DNA of 7,442 nucleotides from an uncultured Chromatiaceae bacterium (GCA_946482615.1 CAMLSF010000173.1:1-7442), one strand, 5' to 3'. Numbered from the stretch's first letter, positions 1 to 6,018 are shown. The notes: a model not told the origin generated them from the sequence alone. Numbers and translations: made by a program.

Positions 1-330
1 AATTGTGACACAATTAAAAAAGCCCGCAAATGGCTTGAACAGCAGCAACTGCCTCACCAGTATATTGATTACCGTCAGGATGGCATAAGTAGCGAGCTGT
101 TAGCCGACTTTATGCAGCAGCTCAGTTGGCAAGAGTTGCTCAACACCAAAGGCACCACCTACAGAGCCTTGCCTGATGCCGACAAACAGGATCTGACCGC
201 AGAAAAAGCTGTGCAGCTGATGCTGGCTCAACCTGCAATAATCAAAAGACCTGTGCTGGAGCACAATGGTAAATACCATCTTGGTTTTTCAGAACCACAG
301 TATCAGACTTTATTTGGGATATCCGCATGA
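1..330 (+). CDS. yffB: ArsC/Spx-family reductase YffB (5' end cut off by window)
   Basis: This is a thioredoxin-fold protein of the ArsC/Spx superfamily, YffB subgroup, likely a cytoplasmic thiol (glutathione-linked) reductase; its physiological substrate is not established. The reading frame is open from base 1 and begins at the family active-site segment [13 protein letters not shown], with the cysteine codon at 4-6. By comparison with E. coli YffB (about 118 residues), only about 8 N-terminal residues are missing. Further family landmarks are [10 protein letters not shown] near the middle, IIKRPVLE containing the conserved Arg-Pro, and the closing LGFSEPQY. Its TGA stop overlaps the dapE start (ATGA), so the two are translationally linked, and yffB-dapE is also the E. 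coli order. The family assignment is secure. Because only a resolving-type single Cys is visible, the mechanism is inferred from the family. Confidence 0.93.
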   Translation, partial: NCDTIKKARKWLEQQQLPHQYIDYRQDGISSELLADFMQQLSWQELLNTKGTTYRALPDADKQDLTAEKAVQLMLAQPAIIKRPVLEHNGKYHLGFSEPQYQTLFGISA

Positions 331-1460
331 GCACTGCTGTACTTGACCTGACCAAAGACTTAATCCGCCGCCAGTCTGTCACCCCGGAAGATGCTGGCTG
401 CCAGCAACTAATGGCACAACGTCTGGAAGCTTTGGGTTTTACCATTGAATCGATGTTTTTTGAAGACACGCTCAATTTATGGGCGCGTAAAGGCCAGGGC
501 AAACCTTTGTTTTGTTTTGCCGGTCACACCGATGTCGTGCCCACAGGCCCTTTAGAGCAATGGACCAGCCCGCCATTTGAGCCGGAGATCCGTGATGGTA
601 TGCTTTATGGCCGCGGCACTGCCGATATGAAAGGCAGCCTGGCTGCTATGGTGGTTGCCACTGAGCGTTTTCTCGCAACAAAGCCGGAACTTACCGGTGA
701 TATCGCTTTTTTAATTACCAGTGATGAAGAAGGTCCTTTTATCAACGGCACCAAACGTGTCATCGAAGTGCTGGAAAGCCGTCAGGAAAAAATCAAGTGG
801 TGTTTAGTCGGTGAACCCTCCAGCACCAGCCAACTGGGCGATGTGATTAAAAATGGCCGCCGTGGTTCATTAACGGGTTATCTGACGGTCAAAGGCATTC
901 AGGGCCATGTGGCCTATCCACATCTGGTGGACAACCCTATTCATAAAGCCGCACCTGCGCTGGCTGAATTAGCCCAAACCGTCTGGGATCAGGGCAATGC
1001 CTATTTCCCGGCCACCAGCTTTCAGATCTCCAACATTCATGCCGGTACCGGCGCTACCAATGTGGTACCGGGCGATGTACAGCTGACTTTTAACTTCCGT
1101 TACAGCACTGAAGTGACCGCAGAGCAGTTGCAGCAAAGAGTGCTGGCGATCTTAGACCAACACGGCCTGAACTACAGCATCGACTGGATCCTCAATGGTC
1201 TGCCCTTCCTGACCGACAGTGGCGAACTGGTGGCTGCAGCAGTAAAAGCTGTACAAGAGGTCAAAGGTTATGCGCCTTCACTGGAAACCACAGGCGGCAC
1301 CTCTGATGGCCGTTTTATTGCGCCTACAGGCGCTCAGGTGCTGGAGTTAGGGCCTTGCAACGGCACCATTCATAAAATCAATGAATGTGTGGCCGTGGCC
1401 GATTTAGAGCCCTTAGCCGATATGTATCAACATATATTGCAGCAGCTGGTTGCCAAATGA
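327..1460 (+). CDS. dapE: Succinyl-diaminopimelate desuccinylase
   Basis: DapE is a cytoplasmic di-zinc M20-family hydrolase. It converts N-succinyl-L,L-2,6-diaminopimelate to L,L-diaminopimelate and succinate, a step toward meso-DAP for peptidoglycan and lysine. The 377-residue length fits the family (E. coli 375). Metal and catalytic residues can be placed directly: HTDVVPTG gives H67 and D69, GRGTADMKG gives D100, TSDEEG gives E134 and catalytic-base E135, GEPSS gives E163, and TIHKINE gives H349. Each is one residue later than in the E. coli enzyme. The dimerisation-domain signature [19 protein letters not shown] and the substrate-loop TGGTSDGRF are intact. The start ATG at 327 overlaps the preceding stop, with a weak GGGA 7 nt upstream. 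The gene overlaps the following peptidase by another ATGA. Nothing suggests loss of activity. Confidence 0.98.
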   Translation: MSTAVLDLTKDLIRRQSVTPEDAGCQQLMAQRLEALGFTIESMFFEDTLNLWARKGQGKPLFCFAGHTDVVPTGPLEQWTSPPFEPEIRDGMLYGRGTADMKGSLAAMVVATERFLATKPELTGDIAFLITSDEEGPFINGTKRVIEVLESRQEKIKWCLVGEPSSTSQLGDVIKNGRRGSLTGYLTVKGIQGHVAYPHLVDNPIHKAAPALAELAQTVWDQGNAYFPATSFQISNIHAGTGATNVVPGDVQLTFNFRYSTEVTAEQLQQRVLAILDQHGLNYSIDWILNGLPFLTDSGELVAAAVKAVQEVKGYAPSLETTGGTSDGRFIAPTGAQVLELGPCNGTIHKINECVAVADLEPLADMYQHILQQLVAK

Positions 1461-2131
1461 GTATCGCCCGGCTTCTGACAGGTTTTGATGACACTGCTCT
1501 GGTAGAACTGGAGCAGCGGCATCGTGTATTACCGGACGTCAAAGCCGCTTATCTGCAGATGCAACAGGCTGCGGCAGCCGATGGTATCGGCTTAGCGCTG
1601 GTGTCGTCGTACCGCTCTTTTGCTCAGCAGGCGCGGATTTGGACCGCCAAATACACAGGTCAGCGCCCTGTCTATAACAAGGCACAACAGCAAGTGGATA
1701 TCCATGCTTTAGAGGGCTTTGCCAAAATTGAAGCCATTTTGTTGTATTCGGCTTTACCAGGCGCCAGCCGTCATCATTGGGGCACGGATCTGGATGTTTT
1801 TGATAAAGCCGCAGTGGCTGCGGATTATCAGGTGCAGTTACTGGACGCCGAGTATCAGAGCGGCGGGCCATTTTATGCGCTGGATCAGTGGTTAAGCCAA
1901 CATGCGGCAGCTTTTGGTTTTTTCCGGCCTTATCAACGCGATCAGGGCGGAGTCGCCAAAGAAGCCTGGCATTTAAGTTACCGTCCTGTGGCGGAAGGCT
2001 ATTTAAACGCCTTTAACGAGGCTATGCTATCTGATGCGATAGCCCAGAGTGAACTGCCGGACAAAACTCTGCTACTTGAGCATATTCCGCTGATTTTTAA
2101 GCGTTATGTTAGCAATATCTGTAAGGACTAA
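1457..2131 (+). CDS. M15-family (VanY-like) zinc carboxypeptidase, no signal peptide
   Basis: This is a predicted 224-residue peptidase of the M15/VanY type, which removes a C-terminal residue (D-Ala) from peptidoglycan stem peptides. The SSYRS motif lies at 50-54. The Zn site reads [10 protein letters not shown] (H106, D113), followed by EAWHLSY with general base E169 and third Zn ligand H172. All expected catalytic residues are present. The N-terminus ([12 protein letters not shown]) is neither hydrophobic nor signal-like, so the enzyme is predicted to be cytoplasmic, unlike most M15 cell-wall enzymes. I chose ATG 1457 because it forms an ATGA overlap with dapE; there is no good ribosome site, so translation probably depends on re-initiation. 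An in-frame ATG at 1385 would add 24 residues inside dapE. A role in muropeptide recycling is inferred from the family and the dapE context; DD- versus LD-specificity cannot be told from sequence. Confidence 0.88.
   Translation: MSIARLLTGFDDTALVELEQRHRVLPDVKAAYLQMQQAAAADGIGLALVSSYRSFAQQARIWTAKYTGQRPVYNKAQQQVDIHALEGFAKIEAILLYSALPGASRHHWGTDLDVFDKAAVAADYQVQLLDAEYQSGGPFYALDQWLSQHAAAFGFFRPYQRDQGGVAKEAWHLSYRPVAEGYLNAFNEAMLSDAIAQSELPDKTLLLEHIPLIFKRYVSNICKD
2122..2127 (+). promoter_or_regulatory. Shine-Dalgarno site for the small membrane protein
   Basis: TAAGGA lies 6 nt before ATG 2134, inside the last codons of the M15 gene. It is a clear ribosome binding site in an operon whose other junctions rely on stop/start overlap, and it supports the small downstream gene being real. 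Confidence 0.7.
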
Positions 2132-2133
2132 CC

Positions 2134-2388
2134 ATGACTGTAACCTTCTGGTGGATTTTAGTTGTAGCGCTTGGAATTATTATTGGTAATTTGTGGCTCA
2201 TTCGCCGCAGCAAAGGGCTGGACGCCAAAGCCAAAACAGAAGTGAGTCAGAAAAAAAGCACTGAAGGTGGAGTCACAGGTACAGTGGTCGCTAGTACTGG
2301 CACAGACGCCAGCCGGATAAAACAAGTGGATACCGACCACCACAGCCCATCAGATGGCGGATCTGACGGCGGCAGTGGCGGTGACTAA
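2134..2388 (+). CDS. Small single-pass membrane protein (DUF2897/YpfN-like)
   Basis: This 84-residue protein has one N-terminal membrane helix (about residues 5-23, beginning FWWILVV). It is followed by the basic stretch RRSKGLDAKAK, then a long polar tail that is probably disordered and ends in repeated Gly/Ser/Asp (about 72-84), with a His pair at 69-70. The positive-inside rule places the tail in the cytoplasm. It begins 2 nt after the M15 stop with a good ribosome site, so it belongs to the dapE operon. In E. coli, dapE is likewise followed by a small membrane protein, YpfN, which also begins with a WWILV helix, then basic residues and an acidic tail. Small DUF2897 proteins of marine gammaproteobacteria look similar. 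Either relationship is from memory and only moderately certain; no function is known. Confidence 0.75.
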   Translation: MTVTFWWILVVALGIIIGNLWLIRRSKGLDAKAKTEVSQKKSTEGGVTGTVVASTGTDASRIKQVDTDHHSPSDGGSDGGSGGD

Positions 2389-2391
2389 GGC

Positions 2392-3426
2392 TTAGCTTTT
2401 GTTATCAAAGCTGGAAAAACCTTTTAAGAAACGTTGCAGCTGGTCTTTTAAGTTCGGTGGCACGCCCTGAATAATCAGCAAGTCTTTGTCCATATCGTAG
2501 CGGACACGTTCGCCTAAATGTTTTTGTTCAAAGCTGATACTGACCCCACCGCCAGCCCCTGAAAACTTCACCAGAGTTTTTAACTCTTTGACGTCCACAG
2601 GGAACTGCTCAGGCACTTCGATATTTTGCTCGGCACAGTAATCAGTAAAAGCCCGGGCGTCGCTGCTGTCGATAGTGGCCGACAACTCCTGCAAATGCAC
2701 ATCCAGACCTTGTTTACTTTGCTCTTCGCAGTACTCATAGACTTGCTTACGCACAGCCGATTTTTCGCTGGCATCGTAATCCGAGGCCGACAAATACTCT
2801 TCAACAGAAGCCAGCACCACTTTGCTTTGCTCTTTCGCCACTATGCCTTCGGCACAGCCTAAAAAGTCGAGGAAAAAGTCGGCGACTTTACGCCCTGCCC
2901 GGCCGCGAATAAAAGAGATGTATTTGTTTTGCTCCGGGCTGGTTTGGTATTCAGTTAAATCAATACGGGCCGCCAGTTGCATCCGGGCTATATCCAGATG
3001 CTGATCGGTGGAGAGTAATAAATCAGGCGTCACACTAAAGTGATCTTTGCTGCCGAGTAAAGTCACCAGCACATACTCAGTAGCCAGATAACGGTAATGA
3101 CAGAGCATAAAATAACCGCTTTCCTGAATTTGATGCTGCACCAGTTGCACCACCAGCTGACTGGTGGCTTGTTCAGCCAGTTGCAAAAAGCTGCGCTCCT
3201 GCGCTTGCCACTGGGCTAAAGGCAGCGCCATTCTGTCCTGTAAATCGTCTGAAAAGGTGGCATAACCTTTGGCTGGTTTGCCGTTGTACGCCAGATGCAA
3301 TTGCTCAATTAAATGCGCTACAGATTGGGAGACCGGCACCAACTCCTGACGAAATTGCGCCTGCAACTGCTCACTTTCAGTACTTTCGATAAAATTAATT
3401 GCCAGATGCAACACATCAACGGACAT
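2392..3426 (-). CDS. yejK: Nucleoid-associated protein YejK (NdpA family)
   Basis: YejK is a nucleoid-associated protein of the cytosol; its precise function is poorly known, and its 344 residues compare with about 335 in E. coli. The sequence follows the family throughout: FMLCHYRYLATEYVLV (about 106-121), ARIDLTEYQTSPE (about 153-165), the strongly conserved basic/aromatic block RGRAGRKVADFFLDFLGC (174-191), KFSGAGGGVSISF, and the C-terminal LGERVRYD...GVPPNLKDQLQRF. The start at 3426 (ATG on the minus strand) is preceded by AGGA with a 6-nt spacer (3433-3436). The gene diverges from yejL-yejM, the same arrangement as in E. coli. Its 3' end faces the small membrane protein gene with only 3 nt between stop codons, so there is no separate terminator there. 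Confidence 0.96.
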   Translation of the reverse strand: MSVDVLHLAINFIESTESEQLQAQFRQELVPVSQSVAHLIEQLHLAYNGKPAKGYATFSDDLQDRMALPLAQWQAQERSFLQLAEQATSQLVVQLVQHQIQESGYFMLCHYRYLATEYVLVTLLGSKDHFSVTPDLLLSTDQHLDIARMQLAARIDLTEYQTSPEQNKYISFIRGRAGRKVADFFLDFLGCAEGIVAKEQSKVVLASVEEYLSASDYDASEKSAVRKQVYEYCEEQSKQGLDVHLQELSATIDSSDARAFTDYCAEQNIEVPEQFPVDVKELKTLVKFSGAGGGVSISFEQKHLGERVRYDMDKDLLIIQGVPPNLKDQLQRFLKGFSSFDNKS

Positions 3427-3451
3427 ATATTTTCCTGTTCTCAGCTAATTC

Positions 3452-3460
3452 TGCTAGTAT
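3452..3460 (+). promoter_or_regulatory. Candidate extended -10 promoter for yejL-yejM
   Basis: TGCTAGTAT reads as an extended -10 element (TGn followed by TAGTAT) in the 71-bp gap between yejK and yejL. It would start transcription near 3467, about 31 nt before the yejL ATG. The best -35 at 17-bp spacing is only TTCCTG (3432-3437), which an extended -10 can tolerate. On the opposite strand TAAAAT (complement of 3474-3479) is a possible but weaker -10 for yejK, so the two promoters may overlap. This is read by eye only. Confidence 0.4.
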
Positions 3461-3497
3461 TCCCCGCTGTTCCATTTTATTTCGAGCAGAGACCTTC

Positions 3498-3722
3498 ATG
3501 CCTATTGTATCAAAGTATTCGACCGACCAAATTGAAAAGATCGTTAACACTCTGCTGGAGCATTTACGCGCCGAAGAAGCGACCACAGAACTAAGCCTGA
3601 TGTGTTTAGGCAATACCATCAGTCATATCATTAATACCAGCGTGCCAGCAGCGCAACGTCTGGATGTTGCCACTCAGTTTGGTCAGGCGCTCAAAGACGC
3701 CGTTAACAGCAAGAAACAATAA
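3498..3722 (+). CDS. yejL: YejL (DUF1414) small protein
   Basis: This 74-residue cytosolic protein matches YejL (75 residues in E. coli) closely. It starts MPIVSKYSTDQIEKI, has the central family block ELSLMCLGNTISHIINTSVP, and continues PAAQRLDVATQF near the end. No biochemical function is established; the family is helical and is almost always next to yejM. The start ATG 3498 gives exactly the family N-terminus; an in-frame extension upstream to 3399 would run into the divergent yejK gene and is not credible. The ribosome site is weak (AGAGA-like, 3487-3492). Only 4 nt separate its stop from yejM, so the two are co-transcribed and probably translationally coupled. Confidence 0.95.
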   Translation: MPIVSKYSTDQIEKIVNTLLEHLRAEEATTELSLMCLGNTISHIINTSVPAAQRLDVATQFGQALKDAVNSKKQ

Positions 3723-3726
3723 CTCT

Positions 3727-5235
3727 ATGGTGCTGGAACAAAACCTGTCATTGGTCAATAAAGTAAACCGCCTGCTGAACTGGGGCCACTGGTTTACTTT
3801 TTTTAATATACTGCTGGCACTGCTGATCACCGCAGCATACTGGTGGGCTGAACCTTTGCCACAAAGTATCACAGGCTGGTTTTATCTGGTGACCACCTGG
3901 CTGGGCCATACCGCCTTTTTATGTTTCTTGTTTTTTATTCTGACCATTTTCCCTGTCACTCTGATTTTTCCCTACCAGCGCCATGTGCGCGGTATAGCCG
4001 CAGTGTTGGCCACAGTTGGCCTGGTGGCGCTGATCTTTGATGCTTATGTCTATCAGACACTTGGCTATCATGTCGGTAGTGCCTCCAGCGAACAAACCAT
4101 AGATTTATTGCGCCAGCAGGTTGTGACCAACCTGCGTAACTTTATTCTGATCACTTCTGTTGTTTCGGCTTTGTTGCTGGCGATAGAGCTGACACTTAGC
4201 AATTTCTGCTGGAAAAAAGTGCCACGACTGCAAGCTTCGGGCGTAGGCCAACCTGCGCTTTATCTGTTTTTAGGTTGTTTTGTCAGTAGCCACAGCCTGC
4301 ATATCTGGGCTGATGCACAGCTGAAGCTGGATGTATTAAAACAGGACAATGTACTGCCTTTTACTTATCCGGCCACCGCCAATACTTTTTTAGCCAAATA
4401 CAATGTGCTGGATTTATCCCGGTTACAAGAAAGTAAAGCTGAACAGTTGCAACGCCCCACCAACTGGCGTGAGCCTGAAGCTTTGCAATGTGTCAGCCAG
4501 CCATCAGAGCCTGTCACTGTATTGATCCTGCCGGCCTTGTCTGCCGATGATGTGGCGCTTTTGGAGCAGAACAAATTCAAAGCCCATCAGCAACACTTTG
4601 CGCCAGTTGATCCTCAAAGCGCTTTGCTGAACTTAGTGTATGGCAGCATGCAGTTGAACAAAGACATGGTCAACGCTTTGCAACAAGCTCCCGCCTGGAT
4701 GGCACAGCTCCCGGCAGGCCGCTTAAGTATCAGTGCCAGTGACACCGAATTTCAAAAGCTGCTGCCCTGGTTATCCTTAACGGAAAATACAGCTGCGCCT
4801 GTGAAAGTGAAATTCAGCCGTGATTTAGCTTCAGAGCTAGCTCAGCTTAACTCTGAGCAGAATACAGTAGTATTGACACAACAAGCAGCCGAATCTCAGT
4901 TTGATCTGGCGCCTGCTCAGCTCTACAGCAGTTGGCCTGCATTAAATCGAGCTTTATCCACTACAGTGACCCAGCATCTTGATCTGATCCCTACTCTGCT
5001 GGCGCAGCTTGGCTGTCACAGCAACTGGCCGGGCGACAACTGGTTTACACCTTCTGCTTATCCAAAGCTGAATTTATTGCCGCATCAGATGGTCAGCTTT
5101 AAAAAAGACAAAATGATTTTGGTGCGTGACGATGGCAGCTATGGGGTCTGGTCGGCTGGTACCTTAGTACCACTGAATGAAAAGCTGGACATTCCACAGC
5201 TGACGGATGCACTAAAACGGGTGCAACAGCAGTAG
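3727..5235 (+). CDS. yejM: YejM/PbgA/LapC-type inner-membrane protein with reduced periplasmic domain
   Basis: In E. coli, YejM senses periplasmic-leaflet LPS and, through LapB, controls FtsH degradation of LpxC and hence lipid A synthesis. Here the protein has 502 residues, against 586 in E. coli. The N-terminal part is typical: WGHWF..NILLALL (19-33), five predicted helices at about 22-40, 51-81, 88-110, 138-158 and 177-194, then HSLHIWADA (189-197) and YPATANTFLAKYNVLD (214-229). Residues 230-502 align only patchily with the sulfatase-like domain. The TVDGLN strand end is VLILPALSADD (265-275), the later GLFYG-like turn is LNLVYG (301-306), and the region carrying the SHGH and VPLVIHWPG motifs is collapsed, although HLDLIPTLLAQLGC (417-430) remains. 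ATG 3727 gives the family start, 4 nt after yejL. The identity is firm, but how far the sensing function is retained is uncertain. Confidence 0.93.
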   Translation: MVLEQNLSLVNKVNRLLNWGHWFTFFNILLALLITAAYWWAEPLPQSITGWFYLVTTWLGHTAFLCFLFFILTIFPVTLIFPYQRHVRGIAAVLATVGLVALIFDAYVYQTLGYHVGSASSEQTIDLLRQQVVTNLRNFILITSVVSALLLAIELTLSNFCWKKVPRLQASGVGQPALYLFLGCFVSSHSLHIWADAQLKLDVLKQDNVLPFTYPATANTFLAKYNVLDLSRLQESKAEQLQRPTNWREPEALQCVSQPSEPVTVLILPALSADDVALLEQNKFKAHQQHFAPVDPQSALLNLVYGSMQLNKDMVNALQQAPAWMAQLPAGRLSISASDTEFQKLLPWLSLTENTAAPVKVKFSRDLASELAQLNSEQNTVVLTQQAAESQFDLAPAQLYSSWPALNRALSTTVTQHLDLIPTLLAQLGCHSNWPGDNWFTPSAYPKLNLLPHQMVSFKKDKMILVRDDGSYGVWSAGTLVPLNEKLDIPQLTDALKRVQQQ

Positions 5236-5245
5236 CAACCCAACA

Positions 5246-5279
5246 AATGAAAAAACCACCGCAAGGTGGTTTTTTCATT
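5246..5279. terminator. Bidirectional Rho-independent terminator between yejM and the 99-residue gene
   Basis: AATGAAAAAACCACC (5246-5260) and GGTGGTTTTTTCATT (5265-5279) form a perfect 15-bp inverted repeat closed by a GCAA (GNRA-type) loop. On either strand the CCACC/GGTGG core is followed by six T residues, so it can stop transcription both from yejM and from the convergent gene whose stop codon is at 5281-5283. It starts 10 nt after the yejM stop. Confidence 0.93.
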
Positions 5280-5280
5280 A

Positions 5281-5580
5281 CTATTGCACACTTTTAGGTG
5301 CTTTGAGGATCCGGTTGCGTTTGCCTTGCAGTTCCAGCTCAGCCAGATGAAACAAGTTAGTAAAGACCAGAGGCGGAGCTTCACGCGCAAAGGTTTCGAC
5401 AAAGGCGACGGCAGCCTCTGCAAGCAGTTGATTCACCTTTTGATCATACAAAGAATACCCGTCGTAACTATACGGCTCTTCCAGTTGCGCCAACTGGTGC
5501 TGCTTTTGCTTACGCATAAACCAGTTGATCAAAAACTCATACTCTTTGACATCCAAAAGTTCACGACAATCTAACCCCAT
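5281..5580 (-). CDS. Hypothetical protein, 99 residues, family not recognised
   Basis: I do not recognise this protein. It is soluble-looking, with no membrane helix or signal peptide, and probably mostly helical. The N-terminal half is charged and aromatic (EYEFLINWFMRKQKQHQL at about 13-30, then PYSYDGYSLYDQKVNQLL at about 36-53). A hydrophobic middle follows (EAAVAFVETFA at about 56-66), then the C-terminal segment PPLVFTNLFHLAELELQGKRNRIL. It has one Cys (residue 5) and no recognisable motif. It is probably real because AGGAG (complement of 5589-5593) sits 8 nt before its ATG, its stop abuts the bidirectional terminator, and its reading frame looks more protein-like than the overlapping plus-strand frame. 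It diverges from the DUF2061 gene. No function is proposed. Confidence 0.72.
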   Translation of the reverse strand: MGLDCRELLDVKEYEFLINWFMRKQKQHQLAQLEEPYSYDGYSLYDQKVNQLLAEAAVAFVETFAREAPPLVFTNLFHLAELELQGKRNRILKAPKSVQ

Positions 5581-5604
5581 CGGCTTTACTCCTGTGATGG
5601 TGCC

Positions 5605-5634
5605 AACTTAGCCAATTGAAACAGCATACGATAA
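5605..5634 (-). promoter_or_regulatory. Candidate promoter for the 99-residue gene
   Basis: On the minus strand TTATCG (5634-5629) and TAAGTT (5610-5605) are separated by 18 bp. This would start RNA near 5598, about 18 nt before the ATG, just leaving room for the AGGAG site. The hexamers are weak matches to sigma-70. The main support is that the same pair of motifs occurs in mirror image on the plus strand ahead of the DUF2061 gene. Confidence 0.3.
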
Positions 5635-5692
5635 TTTTCAGCGTCAGGATCGGTTCAGCATAAAAAACGATAAAGGCTAGTGGATTAATTCA

Positions 5693-5722
5693 TTTTCGAT
5701 GAATAACACAGCAGGCTAAGCT
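5693..5722 (+). promoter_or_regulatory. Candidate promoter for the DUF2061 gene
   Basis: TTTTCG (5693-5698) and TAAGCT (5717-5722) lie 18 bp apart, and GGC directly precedes the -10-like hexamer, as in the mirror-image copy at 5605-5634. The predicted RNA start near 5729 leaves a leader of about 25 nt. Both hexamers are weak sigma-70 matches. A 6-bp inverted repeat (ATTCAT, 5688-5693; ATGAAT, 5699-5704) overlaps the -35-like site. The rest of the 173-bp gap (5581-5753) shows no ORF or terminator. Confidence 0.3.
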
Positions 5723-5753
5723 CAAGATCAATCTGAATTGAAGGAGCCATCTG

Positions 5754-5954
5754 ATGCTAAAAACTATGACCTTTGCCATATTGCATTTTACCGTTGCTTT
5801 TAGCGTAACCTACCTGTTAACAGGTGATCTGCTGGTCGGGGGTTTAGTGGCGACCATAGAACCTGCCATCAATACGGTTGCCTATTTTTTTCATGAAAAA
5901 GCCTGGAACCGTATAGCACTGCGGCAAAAACAGCATCATCAGCTGCAGGCCTGA
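5754..5954 (+). CDS. DUF2061 small membrane protein
   Basis: This 66-residue inner-membrane protein of the DUF2061 family has no known function. Two hydrophobic helices are visible at about 5-22 and 26-45, separated by the family TG turn (LLTGDLLVGG). The family signature follows: Glu36 in the second helix (ATIEPAINTVAYFFHE) and the closing HEKAWNRI at 47-54, with a short basic/His-rich tail. AAGGAG (5741-5746) lies 7 nt before ATG 5754, which favours this start over the in-frame ATG at 5766. The gene appears monocistronic: it diverges from the 99-residue gene and is separated from yaeQ by 89 bp containing a new promoter-like element. Confidence 0.87.
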   Translation: MLKTMTFAILHFTVAFSVTYLLTGDLLVGGLVATIEPAINTVAYFFHEKAWNRIALRQKQHHQLQA

Positions 5955-6005
5955 GCCGTCCAATCTCAGGCGCTCAGACAAGCTGCATTATTCCGGCGAA
6001 CAGGG

Positions 6006-6018
6006 TACACTAGCGCCC
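6006..6018 (+). promoter_or_regulatory. Candidate -10 element with GC-rich discriminator upstream of yaeQ
   Basis: TACACT (6006-6011) is a good -10 hexamer directly followed by AGCGCCC (6012-6018), a GC-rich discriminator of the kind found at promoters sensitive to the stringent response. It predicts an RNA start near 6018 and a leader of about 25 nt before the yaeQ ATG. No convincing -35 is visible at 16-18 bp spacing. Confidence 0.4.

Noticed and set aside
1385..1456. Earlier in-frame start for the M15 gene giving a basic N-terminus and a lipobox-like AAGC
   Set aside because: The stretch is out-of-frame dapE coding sequence, the hydrophobic part is short and broken by Arg, position -3 of the lipobox is Ala rather than Leu, and ATG 1457 forms the same ATGA overlap used at the previous gene junction.
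2394..2412. 6-bp inverted repeat AGCTTT/AAAGCT at the convergent gene ends as a terminator
   Set aside because: It is AT-rich, has a 7-nt loop and lies in yejK coding sequence; no T-run follows it on the plus strand.
3664..3726. N-terminal extension of YejM to an ATG inside yejL
   Set aside because: The extension has no similarity to the family N-terminus, overlaps yejL out of frame and would precede the conserved start of the protein.
5139..5423. 94-residue minus-strand ORF across the yejM end and terminator
   Set aside because: It runs through the terminator and two better-supported genes, with no ribosome site.
5266..5574. 102-residue plus-strand ORF opposite the 99-residue gene
   Set aside because: It begins inside the terminator hairpin, has no ribosome site and has a composition typical of an antisense shadow.
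5949..5971. 7-bp hairpin GCCTGAG/CTCAGGC at the end of the DUF2061 gene as an intrinsic terminator
   Set aside because: The stem contains the stop codon but has a 9-nt loop and is not followed by a T-run; it may be a weak pause or Rho-assisted site only.
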